NCBI GenBank assembly: GCA_041483135.1 | Contig: JBGPFE010000017.1 | Location: 1 to 64,000 of the forward strand | Length of the DNA: 64,000 nucleotides | Reading direction: 5' to 3' | Source of the DNA: PALSA-1004 sp041483135 | GTDB taxonomy: Bacteria; Pseudomonadota; Gammaproteobacteria; Burkholderiales; SG8-41 | Part shown: one piece after another, positions 50,679 through 60,045 of the stretch | Position numbering within the stretch: position 1 is the first letter of the stretch | Layout of the letters: each line of letters begins with the position of its first letter | The notes under the pieces: model-generated | What the model saw: the letters and a program-made list of their open reading frames with translations, nothing else | Databases searched by the model: none | Told to the model about the DNA's origin: nothing | Made by a program: the position numbers and the translations under genes

Positions 50679-51728
50679 ATGAATGACACGATTTTGATTG
50701 TCGGCGCAGGGCCGACGGGTCTGTCGGCCGCGGCCGGCCTCGCGTCGGTCGGCAAGAAGGTGGTGCTCATCGAGAAGGAGAACGTGCTCGGCGGCGCGCC
50801 GATACTGTCCGGTTACGCCAAGCTCGTGCCGTCGGGCGAATGGGCGAAGGACGCAATCGGCCGCATGGTGAAGCGCGTCACCGATAACCCGCTCGTCACC
50901 TTGCACAAAGCCGCCAAGGTCGCGAAACTCGAAGGTGAATTCGGCAATTTTACAGTTACGCTCGGCAACGGCCAGACTATCAGCGCCGGCGCGGTCGTCC
51001 TCGGCACCGGCTTCACGCATTTCGATTCTATCAACAAGCCAGAATGGGGATTCGGCACCTACGAAGACGTAGTGACGACGACCCAGGTCGAGCAGATGGT
51101 GACTGCAGGCAAGATCAGCTGTCCCTCGGACGGCCGTGTTCCGGAGCGCGTGTGCATCCTGCTGTGCGTCGGGTCGCGCGACCGCCAGATCGGCCGCGAA
51201 TGGTGCTCCAAGATTTGTTGCACGGTGTCGTGCAACCTCGCAATGGAGATCAAGGAGTTGTCGCCCAAGACCGATGTCTACATTTACTACATGGACATCC
51301 GCACCTTCGGCCTCTACGAAGACAAGTACTACTGGCGCTCGCAGGAGGAGTTTCGCACCAAATACGTCAAGGCGCGCATCGCCGAAGTCACGCAAGGTCC
51401 CGACAAGCGGTTGCTGGTCAAGGGCGAGGACACGCTGGTGAAGCGCCCGATCGTGATCCCGTTCGACCTCGTAGTGCATGCGATCGGCATGGACCCCAAC
51501 ACCGACAATCCCGAAATTGCCAAGGTGTTCGGCGTCGGCCTGGAGAAGCATGGTTTTCTCGACCGCGGCGAACACTATACGAGCAGCTTCGCAAGCACGC
51601 GCCGCGGTATTTACGTCGGTGGCTCCGCGCTAGGGCCCGAAGACATCGATACTTGCGTCTCGCATGGCCTGGCGATGGCGATGCGCGCGGTCGGAGATTT
51701 GAACGCTGCAGCGCAGAAGGCGGCCTGA
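50679..51728 (+). CDS. shdrA: sHdrA, FAD/[4Fe-4S] subunit
   Basis: 349 aa. The FAD-binding VGAGPTGLSAAAGLASVGKKV opens the protein. The cluster-binding Cys set is CILLCVGSRD...EWCSKICCTVSCNLAME. The C-terminal IYVGGSALGPEDIDTCVSHGLAMA completes the FAD site. It is the flavin subunit through which electrons leave or enter the complex; electron bifurcation seen in methanogen HdrA is not implied. Confidence 0.94.
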   Translation: MNDTILIVGAGPTGLSAAAGLASVGKKVVLIEKENVLGGAPILSGYAKLVPSGEWAKDAIGRMVKRVTDNPLVTLHKAAKVAKLEGEFGNFTVTLGNGQTISAGAVVLGTGFTHFDSINKPEWGFGTYEDVVTTTQVEQMVTAGKISCPSDGRVPERVCILLCVGSRDRQIGREWCSKICCTVSCNLAMEIKELSPKTDVYIYYMDIRTFGLYEDKYYWRSQEEFRTKYVKARIAEVTQGPDKRLLVKGEDTLVKRPIVIPFDLVVHAIGMDPNTDNPEIAKVFGVGLEKHGFLDRGEHYTSSFASTRRGIYVGGSALGPEDIDTCVSHGLAMAMRAVGDLNAAAQKAA

Positions 51729-51765
51729 GCCGCGACTGCCGCTGTAAAAATAGCGCAACCGCCCC

Positions 51766-52638
51766 ATGCTGTGGTTCCGGAAACAAGTCCACGTGCAGAT
51801 GCTGCCAGCGGCAGCCGATGTGATCGTGCCGCTGCAACTGCCGATTGCGCTCGACAGCCAGATTTTCAAGCACCATTTCGGCCGGCTTGTCGCGCAATCC
51901 GACCCCGATGGCGGCGTCGCGGTGCTGATCGAACGGCTGCGGACCAAGCAAAACGCGGTATCAGCCGCCTTCGAGCGCGCGCTTGATGCGACGGATTTAA
52001 ACGAGATTGAGTCGCTGCTCGATCATGTATTCAGTGCGCGGCGCCGGCTTTATCCGGCGCTGGAGGCCGTGGGAGCGGCGAAAGTGCGGGCGGCGCTGGC
52101 GCAGCTTGCGCGCGCGGGGTTACCGGTCGCGGAACGGCTGCAGGCGCTCGTTGATGCAATACCCGGCGCCGCCGGCATGGACCGCGCCAGCATCAAGGCC
52201 GCGAACAAATTGCGGCGCGCCGCATGGGATTTTGCCGCCGAGCTTTTGCACTTCGGCGATCTCGATAAATTTCCGCTCATGACGCGCTGGGTATGGGACC
52301 AATCGACGCAAAGCGGCGCATTGCGCGAGTTCATCCGCGGTAACGACACGCTGAAGGAAATACCGCTGGTTAATACTCCAGAAATGTTCGAAGGCGCGCG
52401 CGTCTGGCTCGCCGATCAACTGCGTACCGAGGGCATTTACCGCGACCTGCCGCTGTGGATCGACCTCGTGCTCGCCCAAGCCTATACGAATTATCTGCGT
52501 GCGGTGGCCGAGGGCGGTCTAGGCGGCGATTTCGGCCGCGGCACCACGCCGCAGGAGCAACTCGCCAAGCTGCTCGGCATCGACCGCGCACGGCGCAGCG
52601 GCCTGAGCCGCGTCAAGAAGCATGCGCTCCCTGCGTAA
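51766..52638 (+). CDS. Conserved protein of sHdr clusters (Hyp)
   Basis: 290 aa, mainly helical, no Cys motif and no signal peptide. It occupies the fixed place between shdrA and shdrC2 where all type I clusters carry a gene of unknown function. The segments AAWDFAAELLHFGDLDKFPLMTRWVWD and PLWIDLVLAQAYTNYLRAVA are notable. It may be an assembly or structural subunit of the complex; no activity can be read from the sequence. Confidence 0.85.
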   Translation: MLWFRKQVHVQMLPAAADVIVPLQLPIALDSQIFKHHFGRLVAQSDPDGGVAVLIERLRTKQNAVSAAFERALDATDLNEIESLLDHVFSARRRLYPALEAVGAAKVRAALAQLARAGLPVAERLQALVDAIPGAAGMDRASIKAANKLRRAAWDFAAELLHFGDLDKFPLMTRWVWDQSTQSGALREFIRGNDTLKEIPLVNTPEMFEGARVWLADQLRTEGIYRDLPLWIDLVLAQAYTNYLRAVAEGGLGGDFGRGTTPQEQLAKLLGIDRARRSGLSRVKKHALPA

Positions 52639-52653
52639 CCACAAGGCCTGACG

Positions 52654-53424
52654 ATGGCGATACACGAGAAATCCCTGATCGCTCCCGAAGATCTGATGAC
52701 CGCCGACAAGCTGGTGATGGACGGCGTCGACGTGTCGGGGCACTGGAACACGATGATCAAGCCGCGCTATGTCAGCGACTACGATCCGGATTTCTGCAAA
52801 GTGATACAAAGTTACGGCGGCGGCGAGAACGTGCACCGCTGCTGGCAATGCGGCTCGTGCACCAACTCGTGCACGGTGTACGCGATCAACACCGATTTCA
52901 ATCCGCGCTACTGGATTTACCTGGTCAATCTCGGCCTCCAGGCCGAGCTGCTCAAAGACAAGGACATCATCTGGCAATGCGTGTCGTGCAACAAATGCAC
53001 CAATATCTGCCCGAAGGACGTGCGTCCCGAAGGCGTGATGAAAGCGCTGCAGCACTGGCTCGAGGACGAGGGGCACGTGCCCAAATCAAGCTCGACCAAG
53101 TTCGATGAGGAGTTCACGCGCCAGTGCTTCGAGCGCGGCCGCATCGAGGATACCGAAGTCATCATGAATTTCTTCAAACAGACGGGAGAGGACATCGTCG
53201 AACTCGTCAAGAAAGGCTGGCTGGGCATCATGATCGTGCGCATGAACAACCTGCCTTTGCTGCGTGCTGGCCGTATCGGCGCCTTCCTTGCGCGGCTGCC
53301 GATTCTGGGGCCGCTCAAAATGGGCTGGGCAATGCTCGTCAAGCCGCGCACCAAATCGTGGGGGCGCACCGGCGAAGTGCTGCGCCAGTACGTCGAAGAG
53401 CAGAAGAGGTTGCATCATGGCTAA
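52654..53424 (+). CDS. shdrC2: sHdrC2, [4Fe-4S] subunit
   Basis: 256 aa. Two cluster motifs, CWQCGSCTNSC and CVSCNKCTNICP, are in the N-terminal half. The C-terminal part is helical (LPLLRAGRIGAFLARLPILG...). It overlaps shdrB2 by 8 nt (ATGGCTAA), so the two proteins are made in equal amounts. It carries electrons to or from sHdrB2. Confidence 0.93.
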   Translation: MAIHEKSLIAPEDLMTADKLVMDGVDVSGHWNTMIKPRYVSDYDPDFCKVIQSYGGGENVHRCWQCGSCTNSCTVYAINTDFNPRYWIYLVNLGLQAELLKDKDIIWQCVSCNKCTNICPKDVRPEGVMKALQHWLEDEGHVPKSSSTKFDEEFTRQCFERGRIEDTEVIMNFFKQTGEDIVELVKKGWLGIMIVRMNNLPLLRAGRIGAFLARLPILGPLKMGWAMLVKPRTKSWGRTGEVLRQYVEEQKRLHHG

Positions 53425-54328
53425 GGTCGCTTATTACCCGGGCTGCGCGCTCGAAGGCTCGGGCGGGCCGTACGACCGCTCGACGCGCGCGCTGGTCGAC
53501 GCGCTCGACCTGGAAATGGTCAATCTGCAGGACTGGAACTGCTGCGGCGCGATGGAGGTGAAAAACATACACCCGATGCTGCAAACGTACATGTCGGCGC
53601 GCAACATGGCGATCGCATCCGAGAAAATGGGTTTCGACACCGTGATGGCCCCATGCAACGGCTGCTACCACAATCTCAAGAAGGCCGAATACGAATGCGC
53701 GACCTCGGCCGAGACCATGCAAACGGTGCAGGAACTGGCGACGAAAGCCGGCGACCCGGTTTACAAAGGCGACGTGCGCACCATCCATCTGCTCGAATGG
53801 CTGATGGAAGATATCGGCGCCGACGGCATCAAGCAGCGCCTCAACAAAAGCCTGAACGGAATCAAAATCGCCAACTACTACGGCTGCATGTACACGCGGC
53901 CGCGCCAGATTTTCCCGGAAAAAGACCAGGGTCCGGGCTCGGAGTCCTCGCACAAGCCGCATTTCATGGACGATCTGCTCGCCGCGGCGGGCGCGGTCAA
54001 CGTCGATTTTCCATTGAAAACCGCATGCTGCGGCGGTGCTCACACGCTGTCCGATTCGGACACCTCGACGCAGCTGGTGTTGAACCTGCTGCAGGCGGCG
54101 GAGGAAGCGGGCGCCGAAGTGGTCGCGACCGAATGCCCGACCTGCCACTCCGGGCTCGAGATGCACCAGATACGCGCCGAAACCCGCTTCGGCATCAAGA
54201 CCGGAGTGAAGATACTTTATTTCACGCAATTGCTGGGGCTCGCGCTTGGACTGTCGGCGCGCAAGCTCGCTATCCACGAGAACATCAGCGACTCACTCGA
54301 TTTTTTGCACGAAAAGGGCGTCATCTGA
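53417..54328 (+). CDS. shdrB2: sHdrB2, CCG-domain active-site subunit
   Basis: 303 aa from ATG at 53417. Two complete CCG domains are visible: YPGCALEGSG, NWNCCGAME and APCNGCYHN in the first; YYGCMYTRP, TACCGGAH and ATECPTCHSG in the second. Each can bind a non-cubane [4Fe-4S] cluster as in methanogen HdrB. This is the likely catalytic subunit for disulfide/persulfide chemistry on the lipoate of LbpA. Confidence 0.94.
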   Translation: MAKVAYYPGCALEGSGGPYDRSTRALVDALDLEMVNLQDWNCCGAMEVKNIHPMLQTYMSARNMAIASEKMGFDTVMAPCNGCYHNLKKAEYECATSAETMQTVQELATKAGDPVYKGDVRTIHLLEWLMEDIGADGIKQRLNKSLNGIKIANYYGCMYTRPRQIFPEKDQGPGSESSHKPHFMDDLLAAAGAVNVDFPLKTACCGGAHTLSDSDTSTQLVLNLLQAAEEAGAEVVATECPTCHSGLEMHQIRAETRFGIKTGVKILYFTQLLGLALGLSARKLAIHENISDSLDFLHEKGVI

Positions 54329-54406
54329 GAGCGGGAGGCGAAAGCTTGACATCGGCTATACTCATATTCAGCAATGCGCTGGTCTTCTGATTGGGAGTGA
54401 CGCGAG

Positions 54407-54853
54407 ATGGCAACAGTGAAAGGCTGCAATTTTCCGGATGATCTGTATTACAACGTCGAGAACAATGTATGGGCGCGGCGCGAGGGCGACGGCAGCGTCG
54501 TGATCGGCATGACCGCTTACGCCGCGGCGCTCGCCGGGCAGATCGTGTCGTGCACGCCGAAGAAAGTCGGCAGGGGCATCGAGCTCAACAAGTCGGCGGT
54601 CACGGTCGAATCGGGCAAGTGGGTGGGGCCGGTCAAGAGCCCGGTCGCCGGCGAAGTGGTCGCTGTCAACGACGCGCTTGCGGCCACACCCGCGACCATC
54701 AACGCCGATCCCTACGGCTCGGGGTGGATGGTGAAGCTCAAGCCCAGCAATTGGGACGCCGACTCGGCCGCGCTCGTCACCGGCGCCGCGGCGGGCGGCG
54801 CGTTTGAAGCGAAAATGAATGCCGAAGGCTTTGGCGGCTGCCAGCCCGCCTAG
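54407..54853 (+). CDS. lbpA: LbpA, lipoate-binding GcvH-like protein of the sHdr pathway
   Basis: 148 aa. A GcvH-like beta barrel with the lipoylation site VESGKWVGPV; Lys71 is the modified residue. It differs from true GcvH in its surroundings (no gcvT or gcvP) and in the hairpin sequence (ESGKW rather than ESVK). It is the swinging-arm carrier of sulfur for sHdr. The dedicated lipoate genes follow. Confidence 0.93.
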   Translation: MATVKGCNFPDDLYYNVENNVWARREGDGSVVIGMTAYAAALAGQIVSCTPKKVGRGIELNKSAVTVESGKWVGPVKSPVAGEVVAVNDALAATPATINADPYGSGWMVKLKPSNWDADSAALVTGAAAGGAFEAKMNAEGFGGCQPA

Positions 54854-54889
54854 CCGGCGCGGGGGTTATCCACGTCGGGAACAAGCCTG

Positions 54890-55420
54890 ATGAACGCGCT
54901 GATCAAGTCTTTTACGCTGGCGATCGCCCTCTCGCTCACGGCCGGTTTTACGCAGGCGAAAGCGCCGGATGGCTGGCCGTTCATCGATTACAACGAGGCG
55001 GTGCGAGTCGCGAAACAGACCGGCAAACCGCTGTTCGTCTATTTCGGCTTCCCGACCTGCCCGTATTGCGAATACGCGAACAAGCACACGTTTTCTTCCG
55101 ACGCGCTGCGCAAGCTCTATGCCGACCATTACGTGCTCGGGTATTTTGATATTCGCGGCAATCCTGGCGATGTGATTACGCTGCCGGGCGGCGAGAAGCT
55201 GACGCGGGCGGAGGCCGTCAAACTGCTGAGGGCGGCCCCGGTCCCGGCGTGGATGTTCGTAGGCCCGGACGGCAGGCAATTATTGATGCGTCGCGGCTCG
55301 CGCACCCCGGTCGAAGCTTTCATGCAGTTCGACCTCTACGTTGCGAGCGGCGCATACAAGCGCGGATCGTTCGAGGAATTTCTCCTGCAGCGCGGCTTAA
55401 GCGAGGCCAAGGCGGAATAA
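54890..55420 (+). CDS. Periplasmic thioredoxin-like protein (SoxW-like)
   Basis: 176 aa with a Sec signal (MNALIKSFTLAIALSLTAGFTQA). The redox motif CPYC (57-60) lies in FGFPTCPYCEYANKHTF, followed by the cis-Pro segment APVPAWMFVG. It is similar to SoxW/thiol-disulfide proteins that keep periplasmic sulfur carriers reduced. It lies inside the lbpA-lip cluster, so it may link the periplasmic Sox part to the cytosolic sHdr part. Confidence 0.82.
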   Translation: MNALIKSFTLAIALSLTAGFTQAKAPDGWPFIDYNEAVRVAKQTGKPLFVYFGFPTCPYCEYANKHTFSSDALRKLYADHYVLGYFDIRGNPGDVITLPGGEKLTRAEAVKLLRAAPVPAWMFVGPDGRQLLMRRGSRTPVEAFMQFDLYVASGAYKRGSFEEFLLQRGLSEAKAE

Positions 55421-55441
55421 CCGTCGGTCGCCCTGACGCCC

Positions 55442-56587
55442 ATGCCCATGACCGACTGGACCGGAATCGCGCGACAGATTGAGCCGCTCGACGGCGTCGA
55501 GCTCGACGCCGAGCTTGCCGCCGTGATGCAGCGCCGCCATGCCGCATTGCGCGGCAGGCTCGCGGACCGCATCAATTTCTACACGCCTACTTTCAAGGCC
55601 TACGCCACGTCCGAGCTTGCGGGCTGCGGCAAGAACGCATGGCCCGCGGTGTCGATCACCGGCGGCGATTGCGAATTGCAGTGCGACCATTGCAAGGCGA
55701 AGATCCTCGAGCCGATGATCCCGGCGCGCACGCCTGATGAATTGTGGCGTGTCGCAAACCGTGAAATCGAGCGTGGGGCGCGCGGCATGCTGCTCTCGGG
55801 CGGCTCCAACCAGCGCGATGAAGTCGAATATGACCCGTTTTACCCGACCATCCGTCGCGTCAAGCACACATTTCCGGCGTTCAAGATCGCGCTGCACACC
55901 GCGCTGGTCAACCGCGATATTGCGCTGCGCATGGAAGACGCCGGCATCGACGCTGCGATGATGGACGTGATCGGCGCGCAGGACACGATCTCGCAGGTCT
56001 ATCATCTGCGCCGAAGTGTCGGCGATTTCGAGCGCTCGCTCGAATGCCTCGTCGCGACTTCGCTCAAAGTCGTGCCACACATCGTGATCGGGCTGCATTA
56101 CGGCAGGCTGCTCGGCGAATGGCGCGCGCTCGAGATCGTCGCGCGTCACCGGCCCGCGGCACTGGTGCTGGTAGTAGTGATGCCGATTTATGCGACAGCG
56201 CAGCGGCCGTTTGCAACGCCCGACCCGCGGCAAGTCGGACGGTTTTTTCTCGATGCGCGCGCCGCCTTGCCTGACACGCCTTTATTGCTCGGTTGCGCGC
56301 GTCCGGCCGGCACGGCCAAGGCGCAGATCGATGCTTATGCGGTGATGGCGGGGCTGAACGGCATTGCGCACCCCGCCGACGGCATGGTCGAACTCGCGGC
56401 ACGGCTCGGGCGCGAAGTGCGCGTGACCCCGGCGTGCTGCTCGATTGCGCTCGGCGAAGAAGTGCTGGCGCTCGATGGCGCGGACACCGGCATTGCTGTC
56501 GACGTACTACGGGTCATCGAAAGCGAACGCGGCAAGCGCCGGCCGCAGGCGCGGCGCGTGCGCATCCCGGTGGTGGCGCGCGCCTAG
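55442..56587 (+). CDS. lipS1: LipS1, radical SAM lipoyl synthase subunit
   Basis: 381 aa. The radical SAM motif C77-x3-C81-x2-C84 lies in GGDCELQCDHCKAKI. Other signs are LLSGGSNQRDEVEY and VIGLHYGRLLGEW. LipS1 and LipS2 together insert the two sulfurs into octanoyl-LbpA in the sLpl(AB)-LipS1/S2 pathway described for sHdr bacteria. It is 21 nt after the thioredoxin-like gene. Confidence 0.88.
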   Translation: MPMTDWTGIARQIEPLDGVELDAELAAVMQRRHAALRGRLADRINFYTPTFKAYATSELAGCGKNAWPAVSITGGDCELQCDHCKAKILEPMIPARTPDELWRVANREIERGARGMLLSGGSNQRDEVEYDPFYPTIRRVKHTFPAFKIALHTALVNRDIALRMEDAGIDAAMMDVIGAQDTISQVYHLRRSVGDFERSLECLVATSLKVVPHIVIGLHYGRLLGEWRALEIVARHRPAALVLVVVMPIYATAQRPFATPDPRQVGRFFLDARAALPDTPLLLGCARPAGTAKAQIDAYAVMAGLNGIAHPADGMVELAARLGREVRVTPACCSIALGEEVLALDGADTGIAVDVLRVIESERGKRRPQARRVRIPVVARA

Positions 56588-56622
56588 CGCCGGCAGGCAT
56601 CCGGGACGGACGAAGGCGATCC

Positions 56623-57699
56623 ATGAGAGAAATGTGGCGAGTGATCGATACCGGGCTGCGCCCCGCGGCGCAGAACATCGCATTGAACCGCGCGTTGCTC
56701 GAAGCACGGCAAGCGGAGGAAATTCCGAGCACGCTGCGCTTCCTGCGCTTTGCGCCGAGCGCGCTGCTCGGCTATCACCAGAGCGCCGAGCAGGAGCTCA
56801 ACCTCGACTATTGCAAGGCGCACGCCATCGCGATCCAGCGCCGCATCACCGGCGGCGGCGCGATTTACTTCGACGAGACGCAGCTCGGCTGGGAGTTGTA
56901 TCTCCACAAGCGCGACGTCGGTACTTCCGACATGCAGGCGATCGCCAGGCGCATCTGCCATGCGGCGGCCACCGCGATCAGCGCGCTCGGCGTGGACGCG
57001 CGTTTCCGGCCGCGCAACGACATCGAGGTCGACGGCAGGAAAATCTCCGGCACCGGCGGCGCGTTCGACGGCGACGCGCTGCTCTATCAGGGCACGCTGC
57101 TGATTGATTTCGACGTCGAAAAAATGTTGCGCGTGTTGCGCATCCCGGCCGAGAAGCTAGCGGACAAAGCGATCGCGTCGGCGCGCGAGCGCGTCGCCAA
57201 TCTCAAGGACCTGCTCGGGGGGCGCCCGGATCCCGCGCTCATCAAGCGCAACCTCGGCGAGGCGTTCGAGAGCGAGTTCGGCGTCGAATTCCACGACGGC
57301 GATCTCTCGCTGACCGAGCATGCGCGCTATCAGACTGCGCTCGCCGAGATCGATACGCCAGACTGGGTCAATCTGGTGCGACGGCCGGCATCCGACATGC
57401 CGATTTACGAGGCGGTGCAGAAATTCGCCGGCGGCATGCTGCGCGCGAGCCTGACTTACGACCGTCTCGCGCACCGCGTCAAGCAGGTGTGGTTTATGGG
57501 CGACATTTTCGTCAGCCCGCGCCGCACCATCGCCGATCTCGAGGCGGCGCTGCGCGACACCTCGGTCGAGCGGCTCGAGCACAACGTGCGCGCGTTCTTT
57601 GCCGGGCGCCCGGTGGATATGCTGGCGCTGACGCCGGACGATTTCATTGCGGTGATGCGGCTCGCCGCCAAGCAGCCGATCGTCGCCTCGAGTTCATGA
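56623..57699 (+). CDS. sLpl(AB), lipoate/octanoate:protein ligase of the sHdr pathway
   Basis: 358 aa from ATG at 56623; the frame is open for 110 codons upstream but overlaps lipS1. The ligase motif RRITGGGAIYFD (73-84) and the segment RNDIEVDGRKISGTGGA, with the adenylate-binding Lys, are intact. The C-terminal part (about 260-340) corresponds to the LplB-like accessory domain. It would attach octanoate or lipoate to Lys71 of LbpA. Confidence 0.9.
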   Translation: MREMWRVIDTGLRPAAQNIALNRALLEARQAEEIPSTLRFLRFAPSALLGYHQSAEQELNLDYCKAHAIAIQRRITGGGAIYFDETQLGWELYLHKRDVGTSDMQAIARRICHAAATAISALGVDARFRPRNDIEVDGRKISGTGGAFDGDALLYQGTLLIDFDVEKMLRVLRIPAEKLADKAIASARERVANLKDLLGGRPDPALIKRNLGEAFESEFGVEFHDGDLSLTEHARYQTALAEIDTPDWVNLVRRPASDMPIYEAVQKFAGGMLRASLTYDRLAHRVKQVWFMGDIFVSPRRTIADLEAALRDTSVERLEHNVRAFFAGRPVDMLALTPDDFIAVMRLAAKQPIVASSS

Positions 57700-58772
57700 C
57701 CATGCCTGGCGTCGATGTACTGGTGATTGGCCTGGGGCCGGCGGGGTCAGTGGCGGCCAAGGCGGCCGCAGCGCGCGGCCTCCGGGTGCTCGCCGTTGAC
57801 CGCAAGAAAATCATCGGCGAGCCGGTGCAATGCGCTGAATTCATCCCGCTGCCGCTCGCGCGTCATGCCCAGGACGCCGGCGTATTGCAGCAGCGCATTG
57901 CCGGCATGACCAGCGTATTGCCTTCGGGTGCGGTCACGGCGTCGCCGTTTCCGGGGTTGATGGTCAATCGCGCGCAATTCGACCGCTCGCTCGCGTATGA
58001 GGCGCAGCGCGCCGGCGCCGAGGTGATGCTTGCCAGCGTCTTGCGCGGCGTCGATGCGGCGGTGAACGTTGCGCGCGTTGCGACGCCGGCAGGGGAAACC
58101 GATATTCACTATCGGGTGCTGATCGCCGCCGACGGGCCGCACTCCGGTGTCGCACGCGAACTCGGCCTGGCGCCGCTCGCGACCATCAACACCCGGCAGT
58201 ACGCGGTGACGCTCACGCAGCGGTACCACGACACCGATATCTGGTTGTCGGATGAGTATCCAGGCGGCTACGCGTGGTTGTTCCCGAAAGGCGCGCACGC
58301 CAACCTCGGGCTCGGCATCGACCCGCGCATCGACCGCGACCTGAAAACGCCGCTCGATGCGTTGCATCAGCAGCTGGTTGCCGTGGGGCGCGTCGACGGT
58401 GAAATCCTGTCTCGCACCGGCGGTGCGATCCCGGTCGGTGGCATGCGCGAGCGGTTGACAGCCGGCCACGTGATGTTCGTCGGCGATGCAGCAGGCCTCA
58501 CGCATCCGATCACCGGCGCCGGGATTGCCGCCGCGGTGATTTCGGGCGAGCGCGCCGGGCAGGCGGCGGCGAGCAGCCTGTGCGACGGCAATGTCGCCGC
58601 ATTGCGCGAATTCGAAGACGACATGCGCGATCAGTTCGAAGCGCCGCTTGCGCGAGCCGTCGCGCGCAGGCGCGAGCTCAATCGCATCTGGCATACGCCG
58701 GCCGCGCGCGCAGATGCGCCGCACCGGCGCGGCTGGATCGCGTTCCCCGATTACTTTAAGGAGGCGGCATGA
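57696..58772 (+). CDS. lipT: LipT, FAD-dependent geranylgeranyl-reductase-like protein
   Basis: 358 aa; ATG overlaps the stop of the ligase gene by 4 nt (ATGA). The FAD-binding motif is VLVIGLGPAGSVAAKAA (Gly12, Gly14, Gly17), with later ADGPHSGVAREL and VMFVGDAAGLTHPITGAG. It belongs to the geranylgeranyl reductase-like flavoproteins found with lipS1/lipS2. It may provide electrons for lipoate assembly or act on the bound lipoate. Confidence 0.87.
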   Translation: MTMPGVDVLVIGLGPAGSVAAKAAAARGLRVLAVDRKKIIGEPVQCAEFIPLPLARHAQDAGVLQQRIAGMTSVLPSGAVTASPFPGLMVNRAQFDRSLAYEAQRAGAEVMLASVLRGVDAAVNVARVATPAGETDIHYRVLIAADGPHSGVARELGLAPLATINTRQYAVTLTQRYHDTDIWLSDEYPGGYAWLFPKGAHANLGLGIDPRIDRDLKTPLDALHQQLVAVGRVDGEILSRTGGAIPVGGMRERLTAGHVMFVGDAAGLTHPITGAGIAAAVISGERAGQAAASSLCDGNVAALREFEDDMRDQFEAPLARAVARRRELNRIWHTPAARADAPHRRGWIAFPDYFKEAA

Positions 58773-58836
58773 GGCGACCCGTGATCCTCGAGCGGACAAG
58801 ACATGTCGCCCATCCCGCGAGGTCGGAGGTGCCGAC

Positions 58837-59964
58837 ATGACTTTAACGGTTGAATCCCGGCCCATCCGTATTTACCGTCCCGACTACCACGTCCGGACGC
58901 CCGAGATGCGGTCGCCCGGGTATGTGCAGATGAGTACTGCGGCGGCGATCACGCTGGGGCTCGTGCCAGGCCGGATGCACCGCACCGCGTGCACGCATTG
59001 CCTGAACCTGCTGGTGACTTATCCCGAGGGCTGCCGCGCCAACTGCGCATATTGCGGCCTGGCGCGCCATCGCGAGGAGGCGCGCGATTATGCCGACCGC
59101 AATTTCATTCGTGTCGACTGGCCGACCGCGCGTTACGACGACGTGCTCGCGCGAGTCAGGGCCGGCGCCGACCAGGGCCAGTTCCAGCGCATGTGCATTT
59201 CGATGATTACGCACCCGAGCTCGAATGACGACACTTTTGTGCTGCTTGAGCGATGGGTGCGCGAGGTGCCGCAGGTGCCGGTGTCGATCCTGTCGAACCC
59301 GACCACGCTTGAGCGCGACGACCTCGCGCGTATGCATCGGATGGGCGCCGACATCTTCACGGTCGCGCTCGATGCGGTGACTCCAGAAATCTTCGAGCGC
59401 ACGCGCGGCAAGGGCGTCGACAGCCCGCATAAATACGAAAAATACTGGCAGGCGATCGCATGGGCGGCGGAGATCTTCGGGCCGGATAAATTCGGCGCCC
59501 ACCTGATCTGCGGCATGGGCGAGACCGAGCGCGAGATCCTCGAGGTCGCGCAGAGAATCCGCGATCTGGGCGGCCACAACCACATGTTCGCGTTCTTTCC
59601 CGAGCGCGGCTCGCTGATGGAAGACTGGCCCGCGGCCGGCCGCGGGCAGTGGCGGCGCGTGCAGCTCGCGCGTTACATCATCGATTACGCCGGCGGCCAC
59701 ATGCGGGATATGTCGTTCGACGATGAGGGGCGCGTGATCGATTTCGGCGTGCCGGAACGCGAGCTCGCAGCCATCATTGATTCCGGCAAGCCATTCCGCA
59801 CTTCGGGCTGTCCGGGTAAGGCTGACGACGTGTCGGCGTGCAACCGGCCGTACGGCGATTCGAGTCCGACCGATATCCTGTCGTTCCCGTTTGCGCTGGC
59901 GCGGCGCGATGTCGCGCGCGTCCGCCGCCAGCTTGCCGGCGCAGATATAAAAGCAGGTTTGTAA
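58837..59964 (+). CDS. lipS2: LipS2, radical SAM lipoyl synthase subunit
   Basis: 375 aa from ATG at 58837 (GGAGG upstream). The radical SAM motif C66-x3-C70-x2-C73 lies in EGCRANCAYCGLARH. The GMGETEREILEVA segment is the usual SAM-contacting strand region. A C-terminal Cys pair (TSGCPGK, SACNRPYG) may hold an auxiliary cluster. It is the partner of LipS1. Confidence 0.88.
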   Translation: MTLTVESRPIRIYRPDYHVRTPEMRSPGYVQMSTAAAITLGLVPGRMHRTACTHCLNLLVTYPEGCRANCAYCGLARHREEARDYADRNFIRVDWPTARYDDVLARVRAGADQGQFQRMCISMITHPSSNDDTFVLLERWVREVPQVPVSILSNPTTLERDDLARMHRMGADIFTVALDAVTPEIFERTRGKGVDSPHKYEKYWQAIAWAAEIFGPDKFGAHLICGMGETEREILEVAQRIRDLGGHNHMFAFFPERGSLMEDWPAAGRGQWRRVQLARYIIDYAGGHMRDMSFDDEGRVIDFGVPERELAAIIDSGKPFRTSGCPGKADDVSACNRPYGDSSPTDILSFPFALARRDVARVRRQLAGADIKAGL

Positions 59965-60004
59965 GCGCATATATGTGCAGATGAACATGGATTTACCGCG
60001 CATT

Positions 60005-60039
60005 GAAACCGGCGTAAATCGGCGTTCATCGGCGGTTTC
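60005..60039. repeat. Three 10-bp tandem units inside an inverted repeat
   Basis: Units starting CGGCG at 60010, 60020 and 60030 repeat every 10 bp, and the block is framed by GAAACCG (60005-60011) and CGGTTTC (60033-60039). It fills most of the 81-bp gap after lipS2, next to a near-palindrome (59965-59978). It looks like a dispersed intergenic repeat or a transcript-processing hairpin. Confidence 0.55.
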
Positions 60040-60045
60040 GCTGTC

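Noticed and set aside
54345..54360. TTGACA followed by TATACT before lbpA
   Set aside because: The two boxes are only about 5 bp apart, which does not form a promoter.
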